DNA of 64,000 nucleotides from Mikania micrantha. Taxonomy: Eukaryota > Streptophyta > Magnoliopsida > Asterales > Asteraceae. Under the pieces are notes generated by a model. It was given only the letters and a program-made list of their open reading frames with translations, did no database searches and was not told the DNA's origin. The position numbers were made by a program, and so were the translations under genes. Positions 56,787 to 64,000 of this stretch are shown here, piece after piece. The stretch spans positions 1,364,001 through 1,428,000 of the forward strand of contig CM018694.1 of NCBI GenBank assembly GCA_009363875.1, in the 5' to 3' direction. Position 1 is the first letter of the stretch. Each line of letters begins with the position of its first letter.

Positions 56787-57925
56787 TCATTCTTTATTGA
56801 ATTAACATCAGATTTTTATTTTCTCTTTTGTGTTTTCGTTTTTAGGGGGAGAAAATTTTGAAAATACAAAAATATAAAAAAAATTAATTAAAAATCTGAG
56901 AAATTGATTTGACCTTCTAATGAGAAATGATAGTACATTATTTGCATTTGGAAACATATCTGTATGTGTTATTAAAAGTTAATGAATTATTACAAGTATT
57001 AAGTATGATATGAAAGTAGGTTTATAACTTAGTCAGGATAAGTTTAAACAAAGTTTTGATTATATTTTATAAGAAACAAGTGCTTAGAATGCAGTACTTA
57101 GTTTTGTCCTGAAAGAGTGGTAATTTTTCTGACAAAATGTTCTTGAACAAAAAGTCAAAGTACTAGTTTGATCATGTGTTTAATTTTTAAAAGAAATTAT
57201 GTTTTTGTTTTTCTTTTATTTTAGTTTAAAGCTGAACATTCTTTGTGTATACTTACGTATCGACCTGATTGTTATAGCTTTAAACAATTCAAATTTATTT
57301 TCTTGGTTCTGATTAAGATTTGGACAATCTCTGCGTATATGAATATATCGAACTGATTGTTAAAAGCTTAATCTTTAATTATTGTTTCGTTCATTTTCTA
57401 GATCATTTGAGAATACGTAAGTATCAACCTTGATTCCAAGATTTTGAACAATTTCAAATTGTTTTCTATTTTGTTATTTTCAAAAAGAAATTCTGATTTA
57501 TTTTTGCATGATCAAATTAGTTAAAATTGAAATTATAAGTTTGAGAACATTTATGTTTGTTTAGTTATTCACAAATCGGGGATGTGTTCAAGTAAATGGA
57601 TTATTATAAAGTGTTTTCATAATCTTGTTTTAAATTGATTTCTTGACTAAGTAATAAATTTAAAATGATAAATATACTGACAATCATCTTAAACTTGTAA
57701 TTTTCAGATAATATTTGAGATGATACAAACAGATATGTTGAAAATTGTAAAATAATATGATCTCATGTCAGAATATTTCTCAAACAAAAAGATTTTATTT
57801 TTTGTAGGGTAGTTCTTTTGTTAATGTTGTAGTTTAATTTTTCTAAAAATTTAAAAAATTCCAAAAAGATTTTATTTTTTCATCTGATGTTAAATCAATA
57901 ATTTTTGATTATTTGTTTGATTTTT
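56787..57925 (+). repeat. Copia-5 spacer, conserved non-coding
   Basis: Internal polypurine copy 'tttagggggagaaaa' at 56842-56855. Degenerate repeats 'cgacctgattgtta' and 'gaactgattgttaaa' lie at 57260-57365. Donor-like 'gtaagtatcaacc' begins at 57418. At about 57922 the spacer jumps into ORF3, losing about 1.3 kb relative to Copia-2. Confidence 0.65.
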
Positions 57926-60900
57926 CTTCGTATACGTTATTTTGGAGCTTATAGTTCCATTTCTGTGAAGAAGGGAAAGCTGCCCCTCCAATACAAGTTT
58001 TTAGCTCATGTTCTCCTTCATTGCCTTAGCATGAGGAAAGGTACATTCGATGAGCTTAGGGATTTCATGCGATCAGCCATGGTTGCACTTATATTGAACA
58101 AACCGTTCAATTTCTCCGGCATGATCTTCCGCTATATGTGTGACAATGTGACGAAGGCTAAGGATAGATTCTACATGTATCCTAGGTTCGTACAGATGCT
58201 TATTGATGAGAGATTGCCTGAAGACATGCTACCCAGGGAAGCAGGGGATCTTCTGAAACTCAAACATATGACTGATTCCAGCTTGGGTCAGGTCAGAGTT
58301 TACCAGAGGACTGGGGATGCTGTGCTGGAAAAGGATCTGATAGGTCACTGTGCCAGGGCAAATTATGTTGCACCTGAGGAGGATGCCTGGAGACATGCTG
58401 ATTCAGGATCCGACAACGAAGAATTTGCAGCTGATGAAGATCAAGCACCACCTCCACCTCCACCAAGACAACAACCAAGGAAGACTCCTGGTCAATCATC
58501 TAGATCAACTCCTTAAGCCAAATCATCCCAAGAACAGAGCTCTCAAGAACCTTTGGAGGTTGATAGGTCTGAGATGCAGACAGAGGCTGTTGTTGCTGGC
58601 GATGATGAAGTTGAATCTTCTGACACAGAGTCAGAGTATGAAATGGTTCAGGAGGGGAACCAGATGGTGAGGAGGCTGAAAAGAAAGTTTGCAGAAAAGG
58701 CTGAATAAGAAAGGGCAGAAAGAGCTGATCCTAGCTTCATACCTGAGGAGCCTGAGTCTTCTAAGCCAAAGAAGATGAAGAGAATGGCCAAGGGAGGGCC
58801 ATATGAGAGGAAGAAGGCAAAGACTGATAAGACTACTGTGTCTTCATCTATTATGACTACATCAGTTTCTGTTTCTGATTTACCAGTCATTACTTCAGTT
58901 TCTGTATCTATTACTCATGCATCTACTGTACAAACTCCTGAGTTTGTACAAGTAGCTTCTTTTACACCATCTTTTGTGGAGGCTACTACTGTATCTACTT
59001 CAGTGCCAGAGACTTCTATTCTTCAGGATTCCATTCCTAGAGATGATTTATTTTCAGAACTTGATGATTTAGGAGAAATCAATTTCACTGATTATGATGA
59101 TTCAGAGATTAAAAAAAGATTATCTGCTTTGTCTAAAGAGTTTGAAGAATATAAGCAAGAAAAAGAAAGGGATGTTGCTGAGAAACCATCTTCATCTACT
59201 TCTGGGATGAATGAGTTAAAAGCTCAAATGGATCTGATGATGAAGTGGAAAGAAGAACAAATTGCTGAGAAGAAAAAGATGAATCAAGAGATCTCAGATT
59301 TAAAGTTTTTTATTAAACTTCAATCTGAAGATATTGTTGAGTTAAAAAATGAAAATACTGATCTTAGATTCAAAATGAAAGAGTTAGAAGAGAAGATTTC
59401 AAAGACTGATGCTTCTGCTTCAAGTTCTAAAGTTGAGAAGGTGGTAGTGGATGTTGATAAAGATGATGAAGAGAAGGTGGTGGTGGATGTTAATAAAGAT
59501 AATGAAGAGAATATAGAATAAGAGAAAGAAGAAATTGAAGAAGAAGAAGAAGAAGAGGCACTTGATTATGGTGATACTGATGTGGATGAACATCCTAATG
59601 ATTCTGATTTTGGTGATGATGATGGAGCAGATGGTGGTGCTGGTGGAGTTGCTGGAGGAAATGGTGGTCTAGATGCTGTGACCGGAGCTATTGTTGTTTA
59701 TTCTCCTTCCAAGCTTGCTACAGATGCTGTTCCATTGACTTCTGTGTCTTCTGATAGAGCTAGGGATTGTACTGAAGTTGAATTTGAAGATTTAGATGCA
59801 ATAGAACATCCCATGGCTATTCTTGATTACTCTCTGCCTACTTTTCTTGATTTGTTTAAAATGCATTCTGATATAGATTTGCAGAGAAAGATTTTGGAGA
59901 TTCAATTAGATCAAGAAATAGAAGAAGGAGAGATCATTTGTGATTACTCAGTTCAAGATTATCAATCTGTACTTGATGATGATAAGGATGATGATGATGA
60001 CTTGATGTTTGATTTTGAAGAATATGAAGATACTGATCTATCTGATTTTGATAAGGATGTTATTGATGAAGAGTTGCTGAATTTAAACATGATGAAGAAA
60101 ATATTTGAAGTTGGAAGTATGTCAAGAACAACATTAGATCCAGTTAAAGCTAAAACCAATTTGGATTATTGGAAGGAATTTCAAGATGAAACAAAATACA
60201 TTATTGATCACTTGCATTCTTTCAAGATTATGGCAGAAGTGTTTGAAGATAAAGATCCAGAAAACCTAACTAGACAATCCAAGAAGTTCAAGATTGGATC
60301 TAAATCCAAGATGATTGGAAGGATTATTAGTTATGGTTATTTTCATAACATTTCAGGTAGTTTAATGGATAAGGGATGTTATGTGGTGAAAAGAATAGAT
60401 GGATGTTAATATTTTGGCAAGGCTACTGATTTGATGAGTCTACCTGCATTTGAATGCAAAGATCTTTCAAGATTAAGGATGATAAGGCCTATACAGACTC
60501 GACACAATGAGATTTTTGAGAATTTGTTAAAGAAAGAAGCTCGATTTGGATGGAGTTTGTTGTCACCGCAATTCAGAGAAAGATTCAAAGATTATGTGAA
60601 GCCAAATGTTTTCAAGACACCCAGACTTCGAAAGATGGAACAAGATTGGAATCCATTTTTTAAATTTTGGTTTTATGATGAGAGAACTTCTGAAGGGGTA
60701 ATTGTGTTGAAGCAAGATGATGATTGGAGAGTGATCCGAATGCTTGATCCTATTTGGATTGTCAATTGTTCTAAAGATGATATTGATTTACTTAACACTG
60801 CAGAGATTTATGCTGAAAATGGTTATCATGATGTTGGAGTGAGCTACAAAGATATGGCAACTCAGTATCAGACCATTGCACGAATGTGTTACACATTGGG

Positions 60901-61147
60901 TATACATTCTGGTTGCGATTGGAAAGATGTGAATTATCTTTATACAGAATTGATGCAAGTTCAGAAGGAGAGAGATGAAAGGGCTGCTAAGATTGAAGCA
61001 GAAAGATTGGCAAAGATACCACGTTCGGTTGTTATACGAGCGGTGGATAATGTGGTTGAAGAAGCTGGGGAATCGAGTGGAGTAAAAGATAGAGTTGAAG
61101 AAACATTTGAAGATAAAGTTGAAGATAGAGCTGAAGGCAAAGATTAA
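57926..61147 (+). pseudogene. Copia-5 ORF3 (N-terminally truncated, four in-frame stops)
   Basis: One continuous frame homologous to Copia-2 ORF3 from LRIRYFGAYSSISVKKG to the end. It retains MYPRFVQMLIDERLPED, the PPPPPP stretch, Lys-rich KKMKRMAKGG, Ser/Thr/Val repeats, coiled coil, glutamate run and the C-terminal domain (GRIISYGYFHN, FKFWFYDERTSEGV, VGVSYKDMA). In-frame TAA stops occur at 58514, 58706, 59519 and 60407; no frameshift is seen over 3.2 kb. The pattern of point stops without indels suggests it decayed recently, possibly by C-to-T change. Confidence 0.85.
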
Positions 61148-61167
61148 AGATTTTGATAGCAAACATT

Positions 61168-61178
61168 TAGGGGGAGTT
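61168..61178 (+). other. Copia-5 polypurine tract
   Basis: 'tagggggagtt' directly before the 3' LTR. Confidence 0.85.
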
Positions 61179-61717
61179 TGTTAGTGCATGTTTGTAATTG
61201 TTTGCTATTCAAAAGTTGTATTTATTTTGTTTTTGTAAAAGGTTCGGCTAATATATGCATAAGGTTCGTTTGGCCCACGAACCTTCTCATGTCAGCGAAC
61301 CTATTGAGTTGATAGGTTTAGCGAACCTATGGTCTGGCAAAGGTTCGGCGAACCTTTTGGTAGGTTCGTCTAGCAAACTTAAGGGTTCGTTCAACGAACC
61401 TTAGGGTTCGGCTGGCAAACCTTAGGTTCGGCTAGCAGTAAAAGGTTCGCTGGTCCAGTATCTATAAATAGCAGGTTTGTTTGTAGATCTGGACAGAACT
61501 TTGAGAACTTTCAGAACTTTGTCCAGGTTGCTAGAAATTCTCTGTATTTTCTCTGTGTGAGAATTGTCTTCTTGTAATCATTTGTTGATAATACAAGAGT
61601 TGATTATTGAATTGCTTGTGTTCTTTGTATTTCTACATATTGACTATGGATTCCGCACGTAGTTGATAGTTCGTAGAACTTTGTATTCGATCCTGATCGG
61701 TTTCAACCAAACCAACA
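61179..61717 (+). repeat. Copia-5 3' LTR
   Basis: 539 bp, TGTTAGTGCATG ... CCAAACCAACA, related to Copia-2 LTRs. GGTTCG/CGAACC array 61240-61450 followed by TATA 'tctataaatagc' at 61461-61472. Confidence 0.88.
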
Positions 61718-62325
61718 CAAAGAAACAAACCACTGATTCTGAGGAACAATCAAGGATGGTAGGAGAAAAGGAAGCATTGGCCTCCACTGAAGCTGCAGTG
61801 GGTTCCACGGAAGAAAAGTCTTCCACTGAAGCAACAATGGCTTCAACTAACGTTGGAAGAACTCCCAATGAGGATCCATTGGCTTCAACTGAAGCAGCCA
61901 ATTCCACTGGAGCAGAAGCAACTCCAGAAGCCACTGATGATAAGGATAATGAAAGAGAGCAGGAGGAATAGCAACAAGGAAGTACACTCTCATGTCAAAT
62001 AGTTCCGTTTAGAAGGCGTGGTCCTTTCAGAAGGAGAAAGACTGTAGCAAGAAGACGACATGATGAAACACCCATAAATGTGTACTTTCCCATTGTTGAA
62101 TGGAGCTACTTATCCATGGAGAAGATGTTCGTTTTGAGATTCTGTGATGGAAACATAGTGAAACTCCAGGATTATCAGCTATGTGGTCTCCCTGCTCCAA
62201 ATATCTTTGATCTAGCAAACCTTCTTCTACTCAATCCAGACAACGACTTTGAAGGAGGACTTGCTACAATACTTGTCCAGAGAAGAGCTGAAAATTTAAT
62301 AAACGAAGGACATAAGTTTTGGTAG
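61718..62325 (+). pseudogene. Copia-6 ORF3-like C-terminal fragment
   Basis: One frame with a TAG at 61969. The first part is a repetitive ASTEA/STE-rich stretch whose DNA repeats 'tccactgaagc'. After basic FRRRGPFRRRKTVARRR come a compact end (VYFPIVEWSYLSMEKMF ... NLINEGHKFW) and TAG. The position just before a G-rich tract and LTR-like sequence parallels the ORF3 end of Copia-4. The homology with Copia-4 here is weak. Confidence 0.5.
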
Positions 62326-62742
62326 CATAAGCCTAGGGGGAAACTATAAGGACCTTTAAGGCTAATGCGCACCAAAACATCTCTGGATCAAGTCTTGAAC
62401 TTTTGGAAGATATACAACCACTGAAAGTTAAGAATTAACCTTCGAAAGAACCATTGCTTCCGAAGGATAATTCTCTTCCACTGAAAGCTTCCGGATCCCT
62501 CTTCAGTACTTAGAGATTCAAATCGATCAGTGCTTCCGATCGATTATCAGTGCTTCCAATCATCAGTGGTTCCCAAGACAAAGACTTCTGAAGACTTTCT
62601 CTCTGACAAAGATTCTCGATACTTATGGAAATAATCAGAACTGCTTTCTCACACTCAGATCAACAGATAAGACATTCCGATGTTAGTCAGCAACAAAGAA
62701 GATTTGTCAGAACTACAAAGATACTAAACAGTTAATGCGTTT
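62326..62742 (+). repeat. Non-coding region with CTTCCACTGA/GCTTCCG motif array
   Basis: Begins with a polypurine-like 'taggggg' plus 'aaac' near 62334. Between 62400 and 62580 the motifs 'ttccactgaaag', 'gcttccgaag' and 'cagtgcttccg' recur about ten times. The motif is also in the preceding coding fragment. Confidence 0.5.
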
Positions 62743-63120
62743 TGTTGTTTAGGTATTTATTGCAAAAGTCAATGGAATCTTTTGTATTAATTGTAATTAA
62801 TATGGCTTGGCCTGTCAAGACCATAACAGATACTAGATTTAGCAAACGTTTGTTTCTAGTGTTTTGTCCAGCCGTGTATGCCTACGAGGATACAGCTGTA
62901 GGTCTTAGTATATAATCCTTCACTTGTTGGTTAGCAAATCACGAGTGAGTGCTTGAGCTAAGTGTTGTAAACTTAACAGTTGAATACAATATACTTTGAC
63001 CTTGAATTTATAATTGCTTTCTGTATTTGTTTCAATCTGCTTTTACAAAACAAGTTGATAGAATTTCCGCATCTATCAACTTCGTAGAAGATAACTTGTG
63101 AAAGTGTTGTGTAAGTTACA
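62743..63120 (+). repeat. Probable LTR of Copia-6
   Basis: Begins TGTTGTTTAGG and ends GTAAGTTACA at 63120. TATA-like 'gtatataatcc' near 62918. The end resembles the Copia-1 LTR end ('ttccgcat', 'agttaca'). No adjacent PPT is seen and the partner LTR is absent, so the borders are tentative. Confidence 0.35.
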
Positions 63121-64000
63121 TAACCCGATCCAACACCTTGACTCTATTGCCCAAGTTCTCCATGAGATTTATTCTAACTTTGAACACATTGGTTCTCCTC
63201 CCCCCTCACCAATTGAGGAGAAGCCCCTTCAAACCTCTGCTCAAACTCGTCAATCTCCCACCCATGGAGAAGAGGATGAGATCAGGGTGTCAAGTCCATC
63301 TAGACATCATGATCATATATCTGGAGCATCCATCTCACTTGAAAGCCCAATGGGACTTCATCTGGATGGATCAGGAAATAAGACTCCTGATATTGCAACA
63401 ACCAATGAAGTTCTTGAAACTGAGGCTGGAAATCCCCAGAACCAAGAAAAAGGGGTACTTGACATTCCTGAGATGGACTCAGGTCATGCTAAAACTTACT
63501 CACTAGTCAGGGATTCAGATAATATCCGTAAAAGGTTGGACGAATCTGATCACAAATTAAAGGATTTGACGGCTTGTGTAGCTCATATTCAGGCTGATGT
63601 GGCCAAACTTACTGAGTTAGTCACAAAAGCCTTGAATAACCAAGTCCTGCAACCCCAATTCATCCCAATGCAGGAACCTTCACTTGAAGGTTCCACAAAT
63701 ATTCCACCTACTTCCACTGCACCCACCTTCTCAAGCCAAGCTTTTCAAGAAGTGTTAAACCCACTTCTTAACACCCATCTCACCACCTTCTACACCAACT
63801 TTACCAAAGATTTCCTTACCACCCAAAAGTTACAGCTGGACCTACTGAAAATTTCAGTAGATTCCAAAATTTCCTCATTACAACATGAGGTAGATAATCA
63901 CACTCTCTTTCTGTAATCTCTCACAGGAATAGCTCCTCCTCCTCCTTGGTTCAAGGAACAGGCTGATGAAGCCAAAAAGAGAGAGAATGAAAGGCTCCTG
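63121..64000 (+). pseudogene. Second ORF3-like fragment, Copia-4/6 family, runs off the window
   Basis: Open frame to 63914: VSSPSRHHDHISGAS, then LDLLKISVDSKISSLQHEV, a TAA at 63914, then APPPPWFKEQADEAKKREN to the window edge. It matches Copia-4 ORF3 (48561-47756, minus) in order. It is the middle of the protein lying downstream of a C-terminal fragment, so it is a separate copy into which the LTR-bearing copy probably inserted. Confidence 0.6.

Larger units (their letters stand above)
55806..61717 (+). mobile_element. Copia-5, 5'-truncated relative of Copia-1 and Copia-2
   Basis: Starts inside RT at 'ttgttcagatctatg' and runs through RNase H, spacer, ORF3, PPT and a 3' LTR (61179-61717). 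Its left end abuts the opposite-strand Copia-4 pol, without an LTR, so it arose by deletion or recombination, not by simple insertion. A further internal deletion near 57925 removes the ORF3 promoter region and first 140 or so codons. Confidence 0.88.

Overview
The window looks like plant nuclear heterochromatin, most likely a dicot and probably Asteraceae. That family guess rests on my recollection of similar extra retrotransposon ORFs and was not checked. Essentially all 64 kb is nested LTR retrotransposons. I see no host gene, functional tRNA gene, rRNA or CRISPR array. For reading, the elements are called Copia-1 to Copia-6, Gypsy-1, solo LTR A and B, and 'old LTR'.

Layout. The old LTR remnant (1-1667, 31693-32293, 44753-44997) interrupts Copia-3 (44998-46467, + strand). 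Solo LTR A (1668-31692) lies inside the old LTR. Copia-1 (2675-28832, + strand, target duplication AAAAC) lies inside solo LTR A. Copia-2 (7939-20521, - strand, duplication ATTCT) lies inside the integrase gene of Copia-1. Gypsy-1 (32294-44752, + strand, duplication TCATG) also lies inside the old LTR. To the right are Copia-4 (46468-55805, - strand), interrupted by solo LTR B (48624-52737, duplication CCTTT), then Copia-5 (55806-61717, + strand, 5'-truncated, close relative of Copia-1 and -2) and Copia-6 (61718-64000, + strand, relative of Copia-4).

Copia-1, -2 and -5 resemble Sireviruses: a long Gag with several zinc knuckles and a coiled coil, Pol in the order PR-IN-RT-RH, repeated polypurine tracts, and an extra ORF (ORF3) after pol. 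ORF3 is uninterrupted (1172 codons) in the youngest element, Copia-2, although that element has lost its RT domain and has a broken gag. ORF3 has no visible signal peptide or membrane segment. It reads as a conserved N-terminal domain, a basic low-complexity middle, a coiled coil, an acidic tract and a conserved C-terminal domain. A related N-terminal domain occurs in the divergent Copia-4.

The most interesting signal is the arrangement around ORF3. An array of GGTTCG/CGAACC motifs followed by a TATA box occurs in the LTR promoters and again upstream of ORF3. The ORF3 ATG lies 2 nt after a splice-acceptor-like sequence in both copies that keep it. This suggests ORF3 is expressed from its own LTR-like promoter with a spliced leader. 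The Gypsy-type LTRs carry two further shared structures: a stem-loop module of about 100 bp whose arms covary between copies, and a block of about 70 nt bounded by AG and GT that resembles a leader micro-exon.
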